Part shown: positions 54,182 to 62,913 of the stretch, piece by piece
How positions within the stretch are numbered: position 1 is the first letter of the stretch
Layout of the letters: the number at the start of each line of letters is the position of its first letter
Origin: Croceivirga sp.
GTDB lineage: Bacteria > Bacteroidota > Bacteroidia > Flavobacteriales > Flavobacteriaceae
NCBI GenBank assembly: GCA_028284665.1
Contig: JANQRG010000041.1
Coordinates: 62,001-126,000, forward strand
DNA: 64,000 nucleotides
Direction of reading: 5' to 3'
Translations under genes and position numbers: made by a program
Notes under the pieces: model-generated
What the model saw: the letters and a program-made list of their open reading frames with translations, nothing else
Told to the model about the DNA's origin: nothing
Database searches by the model: none

Positions 54182-54976
54182 ATGAAAATAGCCATTATAG
54201 GAGCCGGAAACCTGGGACTTGCCATTGCCAAAGGCATTTTGCATAGCAATGGCGCTACCACTATGTATTTGACCAAACGGAATATTACGGAAATCAAGGA
54301 TTTCGAAGAGTACGGCAATGTAACCGTTACTTCGGATAATACCGAAGCAATCAAGAATTCTGACATTTTGGTCTTTGCAGTCCAACCCGGTCATTTTAGC
54401 GCCATTCTTGAAAACGCTAAGGTACTGCTGCATGAGCGTCATGTCATCATTAGCACAATCACCGGATTTAGCATTCAAAAAATAGAATCCATTATTGGCC
54501 AGGAACATTGCATTATTCGGAGTATGCCTAATACCGCAATCTCTGTTGGAAATTCTATGACCTGTATTTGCGGTAATGTCCAAGGTCAAAAACGTATAGA
54601 CCTTGCCAAAGCGATCTTTAATCGCATGGGGCATACCCTTGAAATCCCCGAAGAACAAATGCAAGCGGCTACAGTTATTTGCGCTAGTGGTATCGCCTTT
54701 TGGATGCGTCTAATTCGGGCAACAACACAAGGGGCTATCCAACTGGGTTTTGATTCCCGGGAGGCCCAGGAATTGGCTATGCATACCTGCAACGGCGCTG
54801 CCAGCCTGCTCATTACCTCCGGTAAACATCCGGAAGAGGAAATCGATCGGGTAACCACTCCCAAAGGGTGCACTATTGAAGGGTTGAATGAAATGGAGCA
54901 TCAGGGTCTAAGTTCCTCGCTTATCCAGGGGATTGTTACCTCTTATAAAAAGATCAGTGAGATCAGAAAAGGATGA
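54182..54976 (+). CDS. proC: Pyrroline-5-carboxylate reductase
   Basis: Last step of proline synthesis. At 264 residues it has the normal length. Rossmann motif IAIIGAGNLGLAIAKGIL, then VQPGHFSAIL, MPNTAISVG and the C-terminal VTTPKGCTIEGLNEM, the ProC signature. Its presence links proline and arginine synthesis from glutamate in one operon, as often seen in Bacteroidota. A palindromic element follows its stop. Confidence 0.95.
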   Translation: MKIAIIGAGNLGLAIAKGILHSNGATTMYLTKRNITEIKDFEEYGNVTVTSDNTEAIKNSDILVFAVQPGHFSAILENAKVLLHERHVIISTITGFSIQKIESIIGQEHCIIRSMPNTAISVGNSMTCICGNVQGQKRIDLAKAIFNRMGHTLEIPEEQMQAATVICASGIAFWMRLIRATTQGAIQLGFDSREAQELAMHTCNGAASLLITSGKHPEEEIDRVTTPKGCTIEGLNEMEHQGLSSSLIQGIVTSYKKISEIRKG

Positions 54977-54982
54977 AAGAAA

Positions 54983-55061
54983 TGTCATATTGAACGTCCC
55001 GACAAGTTGTCGGGAGTGAGATATCCGGATTAGATTGCTCACCTGGACGTTCGAAATGACT
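54983..55061. repeat. 79-bp palindromic (MITE-like) element between proC and argD
   Basis: Imperfect terminal inverted repeats (54983-54999 and 55045-55061, 17 nt, three mismatches). Inside are a perfect 19-nt palindrome TCCCGACAAGTTGTCGGGA (54997-55015) and a GTGAG/CTCAC pair (55016 and 55038). Short elements of this type recur between genes in flavobacterial genomes. It could form a hairpin in the arg mRNA. Confidence 0.75.
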
Positions 55062-55075
55062 GAAAATAGTAAAAA

Positions 55076-56200
55076 ATGAAGCTTTTTGACGTATATCCGC
55101 TGTATAATGTTACTCCTGTTAAAGCAGAGGGAATCACTCTTACGGATGACAAAGGAGAAACCTACCTTGATTTTTATGGCGGGCATGCCGTAATCTCTAT
55201 TGGGCACTCCCACCCCCATTATGTAGATCGCCTAAAAGAGCAGCTGGAGCAAATGGCGTTTTACAGTAACTCCATCAAAAATCCGCTGCAGGAAGAGCTA
55301 AGCCAGAAACTAGAAGCGCTTTCCGGCTGTGTAGACTATCAACTATTTCTCTGCAATTCCGGAGCAGAAGCTAATGAAAATGCACTAAAACTCGCCTCTT
55401 TTCATACCGGAAAAGCTGGCGTAATTGCCTTCAGGAACAGTTTCCACGGTAGGACTTCGGCAGCTGTTGCTGCTACGGATAATCCTAAGATCAATGCCCC
55501 CATAAACCGACAACATCAGGTGGATTTTGTAGCCCTCAATGACCTAACGGCTTTTGAGCAACTAATTTCCCGAAGCAACCATTGTGCAGTAATCCTGGAA
55601 GCGTTACAGGGTGTAGGCGGACTGGATGAGCCCACTTCGGAATTCTATCAATTTGTGGCTAAAAAGTGTAGGGAGCACAATGTGGTACTTATTGCCGACG
55701 AGGTACAGTCCGGCTTTGGAAGAACCGGAAAATTCTTTGCATTTCAACACCATGGGATCCAACCGGATATCATTTCTATGGCAAAAGGGATGGGCAATGG
55801 TTTTCCGGTAGGAGGAATTCTTATCCATAACGATCTGCAACCTTCCTTCGGGATGCTGGGTACTACTTTTGGCGGGAACCATATGGCTTGTACGGCCAGT
55901 CTTGCGGTTCTGGAAGTGATTGAAAAAGAAAACCTGATAGCAAACGCTGCAAAGATGGAGGCGTATTTTAAAGAAAAAGCGGAAAAAGTGCCCCAAGTTC
56001 AAAAAGTGAAAGGGCGTGGATTGATGTTGGGACTGGAATTTGAGGATGAGGTAGGGGAGCTTCGGAAAAGACTAATTTACAATCAGCACATCTTTACAGG
56101 GGGATCCGCCAATAAAAAGTTGTTACGGTTTTTACCGGCTTTGAATATTACTTCAAACGATATTGATCTCTTTTTTGAACGATTGAAAAATGAACTATAA
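55076..56200 (+). CDS. argD: Acetylornithine/succinylornithine aminotransferase
   Basis: PLP-dependent class III aminotransferase, 374 residues, converting the acylglutamate semialdehyde to acylornithine. FDVYPLYNVTPVKAEG opens the protein; NSGAEANENALK and IADEVQSGFGRTG are family motifs, and the PLP lysine is in SMAKGMGNGFPVGG. ATG start 14 bp after the palindromic element. One-base overlap with the following carbamoyltransferase gene. Confidence 0.94.
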   Translation: MKLFDVYPLYNVTPVKAEGITLTDDKGETYLDFYGGHAVISIGHSHPHYVDRLKEQLEQMAFYSNSIKNPLQEELSQKLEALSGCVDYQLFLCNSGAEANENALKLASFHTGKAGVIAFRNSFHGRTSAAVAATDNPKINAPINRQHQVDFVALNDLTAFEQLISRSNHCAVILEALQGVGGLDEPTSEFYQFVAKKCREHNVVLIADEVQSGFGRTGKFFAFQHHGIQPDIISMAKGMGNGFPVGGILIHNDLQPSFGMLGTTFGGNHMACTASLAVLEVIEKENLIANAAKMEAYFKEKAEKVPQVQKVKGRGLMLGLEFEDEVGELRKRLIYNQHIFTGGSANKKLLRFLPALNITSNDIDLFFERLKNEL

Positions 56201-57138
56201 TGAAGCATTTTCTATCCATAAATGATATTGGCCATTTACAACAAGCCGTAAATGACGCGATTGCAATAAAGAAATCCCCTTTTCAGCACCACACTTTGGG
56301 ACAACAAAAGACCATTTGTCTGCTGTTCTTTAACAACAGCCTACGTACACGACTCAGTACACAAAAAGCAGCGATGAACCTTGGTATGCGGGTCATGGTG
56401 ATGAATTTTGGAGATGAGGGCTGGCAGTTAGAGTTTGAAGACGGGATAATTATGGATCAACACAAAGCGGAGCACATTAAGGAAGCCGCACAGGTAGTGA
56501 GTCAGTATTGTGATATTGTAGCCGTTCGGGCCTTTGCCGAGTTAAAGGATAAACAGGAAGATGAAGCCGAAAGAGTACTCCGGGGGTTTGCCAAATATGC
56601 CAGCATTCCCGTAGTGAACATGGAGAGTTCCACCGCACATCCCCTCCAGGCTTTAGCAGACGCAATCACCATGGAGGAGCATCGGCTGGTAGAACGTCCT
56701 AAAGTAGTCCTTTCCTGGGCACCGCACCCGAAGGCCTTACCGCATGCTGTAGCCAATAGTTTCGTAAAAATGATGAAACAAGACCAGGCAGAGTTTGTCG
56801 TTACCCATCCGCCCGGTTATGCCCTTAATCCGGAAATCACAGAAGGATGTAAAATTGTGTATGATCAGGAAGAAGCCCTGGAAAATGCGAACTTTGTCTA
56901 TGTGAAGAACTGGAGTAGTTATGCGGACTATGGTAAGGTGCTGCAATTAGACACCAGCTGGACCATGACACAGGCCAAATTGGGCAATGCGCAGTTCATG
57001 CACTGCTTACCCGTACGACGGAATATGGTTGTGGAGGATGCTATTCTCGACAGTAAAAAGAGTCTGGTTACCGAGCAAGCCAATAACCGTACTTTTGCTG
57101 CACAGCTGGTGTTAAAGCGAATATTGGAGGCATTTTAA
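56200..57138 (+). CDS. argF': N-acylornithine carbamoyltransferase (SOTCase/AOTCase type)
   Basis: Transfers carbamoyl to an N-acylated ornithine, the Bacteroidota variant of ArgF. It has 312 residues. The carbamoyl-phosphate loop is FFNNSLRTRLSTQKA instead of STRT, and the C-terminal site is HCLPVRRN. The residue in the acyl-specificity position, proline 90 in the Bacteroides fragilis succinylornithine enzyme as I recall it, is Ala90 here (HKAEH). Ends 1 base before the SDR gene. Confidence 0.93.
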   Translation: MKHFLSINDIGHLQQAVNDAIAIKKSPFQHHTLGQQKTICLLFFNNSLRTRLSTQKAAMNLGMRVMVMNFGDEGWQLEFEDGIIMDQHKAEHIKEAAQVVSQYCDIVAVRAFAELKDKQEDEAERVLRGFAKYASIPVVNMESSTAHPLQALADAITMEEHRLVERPKVVLSWAPHPKALPHAVANSFVKMMKQDQAEFVVTHPPGYALNPEITEGCKIVYDQEEALENANFVYVKNWSSYADYGKVLQLDTSWTMTQAKLGNAQFMHCLPVRRNMVVEDAILDSKKSLVTEQANNRTFAAQLVLKRILEAF

Positions 57139-57894
57139 ATGGAGGGAATCAAATTAAAGGACAAGGTCTGTATCGTTACCGGGGCAACAAGCGGAATGGG
57201 AAAAGCCATTGCCAGAGCCTTTTATGAGGAAGGGGGCAAACTTGTCCTATCCGGCCGTAACGAAGAAAGGGGCCAAACCCTTGAGGAAGAACTCCCCGGA
57301 TCTGTATTTGTAGCAGGGGACGTAGGTAGTGTTGATGACAACAAGAAACTTGTCGACAAAGCCTTAAGCAGCTTTGGTGGTTTGGATGTACTCTCATTGA
57401 ACGCAGGGATGTTGGGATTGGGCAATGTAGTGGACCTCCCCGTTTCGGAATGGAAAAAAACATTGGATGTCAACCTAAGCTCCATCTTCTATATTTCAAA
57501 ATATTCTATCCCCCATCTAAAAAAAGATAGGGGTGGTACCATCCTCATCAATTCCTCTATTGCAGCGTTCAAAAGCTTCCCCAATCATCCAGCCTATTGT
57601 GCTTCAAAAGGCGGGACACTTGCCCTAATGCGTCAAATGGCGGTTGAATACGCCCCGGAAATCAGGGTAAATGCGTTATGCCCGGGCCCTGTTGACACCC
57701 CATTGATCTGGGACTCGGCAAAGGCCTTCGACGATCCAAAAACTGCAGTTGAAAATGCTGCCAACACCACATTATTAAAAAGACTGGGCACCCCGAGAGA
57801 TGTGGCCAAACTGGCCTTATTTCTAGTATCTGAAGACGCTTCCTGGATAACAGGAACGGCAATGACCATTGATGGCGGAATTTTAAACACCTAA
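57139..57894 (+). CDS. Short-chain dehydrogenase/reductase
   Basis: Classical SDR of 251 residues. Cofactor motif VTGATSGMGKAIA, the NAG equivalent LNAGMLGLG, catalytic Ser in INSSIAAFK and YCASK (YxxxK). LCPGPVDTP and TGTAMTIDGG complete the fold. It starts directly at the stop of argF' and ends 1 bp before argB, an unusual place. No arginine step needs an SDR; a repurposed or moonlighting role is possible. Confidence 0.92.
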   Translation: MEGIKLKDKVCIVTGATSGMGKAIARAFYEEGGKLVLSGRNEERGQTLEEELPGSVFVAGDVGSVDDNKKLVDKALSSFGGLDVLSLNAGMLGLGNVVDLPVSEWKKTLDVNLSSIFYISKYSIPHLKKDRGGTILINSSIAAFKSFPNHPAYCASKGGTLALMRQMAVEYAPEIRVNALCPGPVDTPLIWDSAKAFDDPKTAVENAANTTLLKRLGTPRDVAKLALFLVSEDASWITGTAMTIDGGILNT

Positions 57895-57895
57895 G

Positions 57896-58675
57896 ATGAG
57901 ACAAACCTTATCCATAGTAAAAATTGGAGGTAACCTCATTGAGGACGATGCCGCGTTGCATTCCTTTTTGACTGCCTTTTCCGAACTGTCGGGGCCAAAG
58001 ATCCTGGTGCATGGAGGAGGTAAAAAGGCCTCGGAGGTATTAAGTAAACTGGGAATTGTCCCGAAAATGGTCAATGGTAGGCGTATTACAGACCAAGGGA
58101 CACTGGAAGTGGTCATCATGGTATATGCAGGATTGGTAAATAAAGAAATCGTAGCACGCTTGCAAGCTTTAAATTGCAATGCTTTAGGGATGAGCGGAGC
58201 AGATGCCGATACCATTCAAGCTCAAAAGCGTCCTGTACAAGAGGTAGACTACGGCTTTGCCGGTGATATCACTTCAGTGAATTCCGAAAAATTGTATCAA
58301 ATCCTTCAACTGGGGCTTACTCCTGTCTTTTGCGCACTTACACACGATGGCGAAGGACAACTGTTGAATACCAATGCGGACACTATTGCTTCCGAAATAG
58401 CGATTGGCCTAAGCGCTGGTTTTCACACCGTACTCTATTACTGCTTTGAGCTACCCGGGGTCCTTGAAGATGTTAATGATCCTAACTCGATCATAACCAA
58501 AATAGATCACGCCTTGTACCAAAAATTGGTAGATAAAGGTAGTATCGCCCAAGGAATGCTGCCCAAAATGCACAATGCTTTCGCTTCCCTGAAAAGTGGG
58601 GTTCAGGAAGTGCGTATTGGCAATTTAGGTTTGTTCCAAAAAGAAAATAAAAATTACACAACTTTGGTCGGATGA
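57896..58675 (+). CDS. argB: N-acetylglutamate kinase (or N-acylglutamate kinase)
   Basis: Phosphorylates N-acylglutamate. It has 259 residues. SIVKIGGNLIEDD and LVHGGGKKASEVL are the ATP-lysine and glycine-rich motifs, and NTNADTIASEIA and KIDHALYQKLV the later ones. It has no N-terminal extension as found in the arginine-inhibited hexameric form, so feedback inhibition is less certain. 4-bp overlap with argE. Confidence 0.95.
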   Translation: MRQTLSIVKIGGNLIEDDAALHSFLTAFSELSGPKILVHGGGKKASEVLSKLGIVPKMVNGRRITDQGTLEVVIMVYAGLVNKEIVARLQALNCNALGMSGADADTIQAQKRPVQEVDYGFAGDITSVNSEKLYQILQLGLTPVFCALTHDGEGQLLNTNADTIASEIAIGLSAGFHTVLYYCFELPGVLEDVNDPNSIITKIDHALYQKLVDKGSIAQGMLPKMHNAFASLKSGVQEVRIGNLGLFQKENKNYTTLVG

Positions 58676-59745
58676 CACTAGATAAAGCAACACTTGCCGG
58701 GGAAGCCCTGGAACTATTACAGGAATTAATTGCTATCCCTTCTTTCTCCGAAGAAGAGGACGAAACAGCAACTGCCATAGACAATTGGCTGGAAAAGTTT
58801 GGAGTAGATACCAAACGGCAATACAATAATATTTATGCCTTCAACAAGTATTACGATGAAAGCAAACCCAATTTACTACTCAACTCCCATCATGATACAG
58901 TAAAACCCAATTCGGCCTACACCAAAGATCCTTTTGATCCTCATATTGAAGAAGGCAGGCTCTATGGCCTGGGTAGTAATGATGCTGGAGGAGCTTTAGT
59001 ATCCTTACTAGCTACCTTTGTGTATTTCTACGAACGAGAGGATCTCTCCTACAATATCATCATGAGTGCCACCGCAGAGGAAGAGGATGCCGGGGATAAA
59101 AGTATATCGGCCTTATTACCTATACTTCCGGAAATAGATGTCGCCATTGTAGGAGAACCTACCCAAATGCATTTGGCTATAGCAGAAAAAGGGCTGGTGG
59201 TTTTTGAAGGCAAGGTAGCAGGTACACCCTCACATGCGGCACATCCCAATAATAATAATGCCATTTACAATACGATCGAAGTCCTGGAGTGGTTCAAGAA
59301 TTATCAATTTGAAAAGGTATCTGATGCACTTGGCCCGGTAAAAATGACTGTGACACAGATCAACGCCGGAAGTCAACATAACGTAGTTCCCGGCCATGTA
59401 GACCTGGTCATCGATACCCGGGTCAACGATTGCTATACCAACGAAGAGATCAACGCAATTTTACAACAGGAAGCTCCCTGTACATTAACCCCGAGATCGC
59501 TTAACCTTGGTAGTTCTTCCATTCCTATTGACCACCCCTTGGTGCAATCCGGAATAGCTTTGGGAAGAGAAACCTACGGGTCGCCCACCTTATCAGATCA
59601 GGCAGAACTAAGCTGCCCTTCACTAAAGTTAGGTCCTGGGGATAGTGTGCGTTCCCATTCCGCTAACGAATTTATTCATGTGCATGAGGTAGAAGAAGGG
59701 GTCGGCATTTACATTGATCTTCTTGAGGGTTTTTTGACGAAATAG
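58672..59745 (+). CDS. argE: M20 family deacylase, acetyl/succinylornithine or citrulline deacylase
   Basis: Zinc peptidase-fold enzyme that removes the acyl group from ornithine or citrulline, 357 residues. Metal-site motifs are visible: HHDTVKP, SNDAGGA, ATAEEEDAG, VGEP and the C-terminal RSHSANEFIH. In the carbamoyltransferase variant pathway, deacylation occurs after carbamoylation, so the substrate may be acylcitrulline. 4-bp overlap with argB. An interrupted relic lies between it and argH. Confidence 0.92.
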   Translation: MTLDKATLAGEALELLQELIAIPSFSEEEDETATAIDNWLEKFGVDTKRQYNNIYAFNKYYDESKPNLLLNSHHDTVKPNSAYTKDPFDPHIEEGRLYGLGSNDAGGALVSLLATFVYFYEREDLSYNIIMSATAEEEDAGDKSISALLPILPEIDVAIVGEPTQMHLAIAEKGLVVFEGKVAGTPSHAAHPNNNNAIYNTIEVLEWFKNYQFEKVSDALGPVKMTVTQINAGSQHNVVPGHVDLVIDTRVNDCYTNEEINAILQQEAPCTLTPRSLNLGSSSIPIDHPLVQSGIALGRETYGSPTLSDQAELSCPSLKLGPGDSVRSHSANEFIHVHEVEEGVGIYIDLLEGFLTK

Positions 59746-59751
59746 AACTCA

Positions 59752-59887
59752 GATATTAGATTTGAGATTTGATACCGCTAACCTAAAATCTATGAACAAC
59801 TACAAAGAGCTTATCAATGAGATCCAAAAAATGATGTACTCCCTAATCAATAAGTTTTCTAACATCTAATTTCTCACATCTAAAATC
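59752..59887. repeat. Imperfect inverted repeats flanking a gene relic
   Basis: 59752-59774 and 59865-59887 are roughly complementary over 23 positions (about 17 match). Repeats of this AT-rich 'TTAGATTTTAGAT' flavour commonly flank four-helix-bundle (IVS-like) genes in flavobacteria. Confidence 0.6.
59792..59869 (+). pseudogene. Relic of a four-helix-bundle (23S rRNA IVS-like) protein gene
   Basis: A 25-residue frame opens MNNYKEL, the usual start of the S23/IVS four-helix-bundle proteins (MNNYKxLxVWxK...), and ends INEIQKMMYSLINKFSNI, resembling their C terminus (NEIQKMxxxLIxxL). The two ends appear joined with about 80-90 residues deleted between them. It stands between argE and argH on the operon strand. 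Confidence 0.55.
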
Positions 59888-59895
59888 TAAATAGA

Positions 59896-61167
59896 ATGAA
59901 ACTTTGGGACAAAGGCTTTAGCACAGACAAAAAGATCGATCATTTTACCGTAGGGAACGACAGGGAACTTGACCTGGTTCTGGCCAAATATGATGTTATG
60001 GCCTCCAAAGCACACGCCAAAATGCTGGGGAAGGTAGGCCTGATCCCCCAAGAAGAAGCGGATGCTTTGGTCTCGGAACTGGAAGCAATTGCCATAGCCA
60101 TAGCGAATGGAGCATTCACCATTGAAACTGATTTTGAGGACATGCATTCCAAGATCGAGTTCCTGCTTACCGAAAAACTGGGAGACATCGGAAAGAAGAT
60201 CCACACCGCGCGTTCCCGTAATGACCAGGTGTTGGTGGCCATGCAGCTCTACCTTAAAGCGGAGTTAAACGAGATTAGAACGCAAACCAAGGAGTTGTTT
60301 GATCTGCTTATTGCTCTGGCGGAGCAACATCAAAATGTATTGTTGCCGGGCTATACCCATATGCAAATTGCGATGCCTTCCTCCTTTGGATTGTGGTTTT
60401 CTGCCTATGCCGAAAGTCTGATCGATGACCTGTATTTTGTAGATGCTGCTTATAAAATTGCTGACCAAAATCCGCTAGGTAGCGCAGCAGGTTACGGTAG
60501 CTCCTTTCCTATTGACAGAAGTTTCACTACGAACGAAATGGGTTTTGCAACCTTAAAATACAATGTAGTAGCGGCACAAATGGGCCGGGGAAAAGTGGAA
60601 AAAGCCACAGCGGTGGGAATCTCCAGTATAGCAGCAACACTGTCCAAACTTGCTATGGATATTACCCTCTTCATGAGTCAGAACTTTGATTTTATCAGTT
60701 TTCCCAACGAACTCACTACTGGGAGTAGCATTATGCCGCATAAAAAGAATCCGGATGTGTTTGAACTGATCCGGGCCAAGTGCAACAAAATCCAGGCCGT
60801 GCCCAATCAATTGACTTTGGTCACCAATAACCTGACCAGCGGTTACCATCGCGATTTTCAGCTGGTAAAAGAGATCCTACTCCCTGCCCTTCAGGATATT
60901 AAGGCCTGCCTGGAGATCATGGCTTTTAGCTTGAAACAGGTACAGGTGAATACTTCCATTTTGGATGATCCCAAATACGATTACCTCTTTAGTGTAGACA
61001 CTTTAAATGAACTCGTAAAAAACGGTATGCCCTTTCGGGAAGCCTATAAACAGATGGGGCATGCTATTGAAAATGGCAATTTCTCACCCAAAAAAGACAT
61101 CAATCATACCCACGAAGGCAGCTTAGGGAATTTGTGTTTGGAGGAGATTCGTAAGAAAATGGGATAA
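59896..61167 (+). CDS. argH: Argininosuccinate lyase
   Basis: Cleaves argininosuccinate to arginine and fumarate. It has 423 residues, short compared with about 460. HTARSRNDQV near residue 107 and the fumarase-superfamily signature GSSIMPHKKNP are intact, with TSGYHRDFQ behind it. ATG 26 bp behind the relic; last gene of the arg operon. Confidence 0.95.
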   Translation: MKLWDKGFSTDKKIDHFTVGNDRELDLVLAKYDVMASKAHAKMLGKVGLIPQEEADALVSELEAIAIAIANGAFTIETDFEDMHSKIEFLLTEKLGDIGKKIHTARSRNDQVLVAMQLYLKAELNEIRTQTKELFDLLIALAEQHQNVLLPGYTHMQIAMPSSFGLWFSAYAESLIDDLYFVDAAYKIADQNPLGSAAGYGSSFPIDRSFTTNEMGFATLKYNVVAAQMGRGKVEKATAVGISSIAATLSKLAMDITLFMSQNFDFISFPNELTTGSSIMPHKKNPDVFELIRAKCNKIQAVPNQLTLVTNNLTSGYHRDFQLVKEILLPALQDIKACLEIMAFSLKQVQVNTSILDDPKYDYLFSVDTLNELVKNGMPFREAYKQMGHAIENGNFSPKKDINHTHEGSLGNLCLEEIRKKMG

Positions 61168-61237
61168 TTACGCTTTGGACGTGATGAAAAAAACGTATAG
61201 TCGCTTTAAAATTCGATGTGGGATAAATACCAGATAA

Positions 61238-61966
61238 ATGACCCGGGAAGAAATTTTACAACACATCATTGAAGGGTATCGCGACTCCATTCGTGAACGA
61301 TACCAATATCAAAATATTAAACGTCATTATACGATTCCTGAAACCATAAATGAGGAAACGGTTGCACTACTTAGAAACTTCTTTTTGGACTATATCTATC
61401 CCGATTTTGAGAAGCGGATAGAATTGGACGAAGCTTTTAAAAGTTTAGATGATTACATTAAACATCCTCAAAAGTTGCTACGAATAGTATTGGACACTTC
61501 CAAACTTATCTTCACGTATGGAAGACACCTACCCAAAGTGTTACATACCGGGCTAAAGGCATTGAAGTCATTCCGAGCGGCTGCAAAATTTGAAAATAGT
61601 TTTGTTGAGGAAGCTAGCAAAAACCATATGGAACCGCCTTATGATGGACAAAAAATAAATAAGCTTATCAGTTTACTGCCGCGCCAGGAAATTGAAGAGT
61701 TCATCGAAACCTCCCAATCCTTATTTGAAACATTACATAATAAGGCATTGATAAAAAAAATTATAGAGATCATTGGTTACGTGATCGTTGTGATGAGAAA
61801 AAAGGAGACATTTTACGCATCCAGTCAAATAAAGGGGCTTGAATTTGGACTTGAAGTGTTAAAGGAGGGCAATGCGCTATTTAATACACTTACAGAAAGT
61901 GATCAAAAACTTTTAATATCCTTAGTCACAAGGATAGAAAGGGACAGGTTAGATCAAATTTCATAG
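61238..61966 (+). CDS. Conserved unknown protein, cytoplasmic helical
   Basis: A 242-residue protein with no signal peptide, mostly predicted helices and many charged residues. Notable segments are ETVALLRNFFLDYIYPDFEKRIELDEAF and KKIIEIIGYVIVVMRKKE, the only clearly hydrophobic stretch (about 170-186). I recognise no enzyme motif. It is 70 bp after argH and could be a read-through gene or independent. Confidence 0.75.
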   Translation: MTREEILQHIIEGYRDSIRERYQYQNIKRHYTIPETINEETVALLRNFFLDYIYPDFEKRIELDEAFKSLDDYIKHPQKLLRIVLDTSKLIFTYGRHLPKVLHTGLKALKSFRAAAKFENSFVEEASKNHMEPPYDGQKINKLISLLPRQEIEEFIETSQSLFETLHNKALIKKIIEIIGYVIVVMRKKETFYASSQIKGLEFGLEVLKEGNALFNTLTESDQKLLISLVTRIERDRLDQIS

Positions 61967-62093
61967 CCAATGATCCCTTGGCAGGTCTTTTTTGGTTAAA
62001 CGGGCAACAACCACAATAGGTCTAAGAAATTTAGTACTGGGTAGAATAGTGTGGTATTTTAGCAAAAAAAATTACGCAACAAACTGATCTTGG

Positions 62094-62801
62094 ATGAAAA
62101 AGGCAGTATTTATTTTTTCGTTCTTTTTAGTAGTCGCATGCAACGGCAAAAAAGAGAAAACCACGGATAACGAAAAGCATAATCTCCATAAGCAGGAACA
62201 CGATGAGCAATCACATCATGGTGCTGCTAATACGCATATGCATAAATCATCGGTAGAAGACCTGATCAAGCGCTTTGAGTCTCCGGAAAGAGACAATTAT
62301 CAACAGCCTGAAAAAGTAATGCAATATTTAGGAAATATCGAGGGGCAAACCATCATCGATATTGGGGCCGGATCAGGTTATTTTTCGGTTAAACTGGCAG
62401 CAAAAGGAGCCTACGTTATTGCTGCCGACGTAGACGATGAATTCCAGGCATTTCTTAAAGACCGAATTGAGAAAAACGACTTAAAGAACATTGAGCCCCG
62501 GAAAATTCCCTATGACGCGCCCGGACTAAAGGAACAAGAAGTGGACATGGTTTTGATAGTGAACACCTATCACCATATTGAAAATCGCTCAGATTATTTT
62601 TCCAAGGTAAAAACAGGTACTAAACCAGACGGGAAGTTGGTCATAATCGATTTTTTCAAATCTGAAACCCCCGTGGGGCCTCCTGTAGAGCATAAGATCG
62701 CTATCGATCAGGTCATCCATGAACTAAAAAAAGCGGAGTATACCTCATTTGAGGTAAATGTAGACCTGCTTCCTTATCAATATATTATACGGGCTAAATA
62801 A
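62094..62801 (+). CDS. Lipoprotein with a class I methyltransferase domain
   Basis: A 235-residue protein. The signal ends in a lipobox (FLVVAC), followed by a histidine-rich, charged linker (residues 25-50; HNLHKQEHDEQSHH and HMHK). The domain from residue 75 has motif I IIDIGAGSGYFSVKLA, an acidic loop AADVDDEFQ and VNTYHHIENRSD. The catalytic part would sit outside the cytoplasm, where SAM is not expected. The His-rich linker could bind Ni, Zn or Cu. It could bind another ligand or have a misannotated signal. Confidence 0.85.
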   Translation: MKKAVFIFSFFLVVACNGKKEKTTDNEKHNLHKQEHDEQSHHGAANTHMHKSSVEDLIKRFESPERDNYQQPEKVMQYLGNIEGQTIIDIGAGSGYFSVKLAAKGAYVIAADVDDEFQAFLKDRIEKNDLKNIEPRKIPYDAPGLKEQEVDMVLIVNTYHHIENRSDYFSKVKTGTKPDGKLVIIDFFKSETPVGPPVEHKIAIDQVIHELKKAEYTSFEVNVDLLPYQYIIRAK

Positions 62802-62913
62802 TAGTAATAGAATTAAAAAAGCGGAGTAACGTTTCCAATCGGATAACGAATCGCTATTTAGCTCGTGTTGGACACACTAATAAATGCTACTGTCCCAGAT
62901 CGTTTTAATAATG

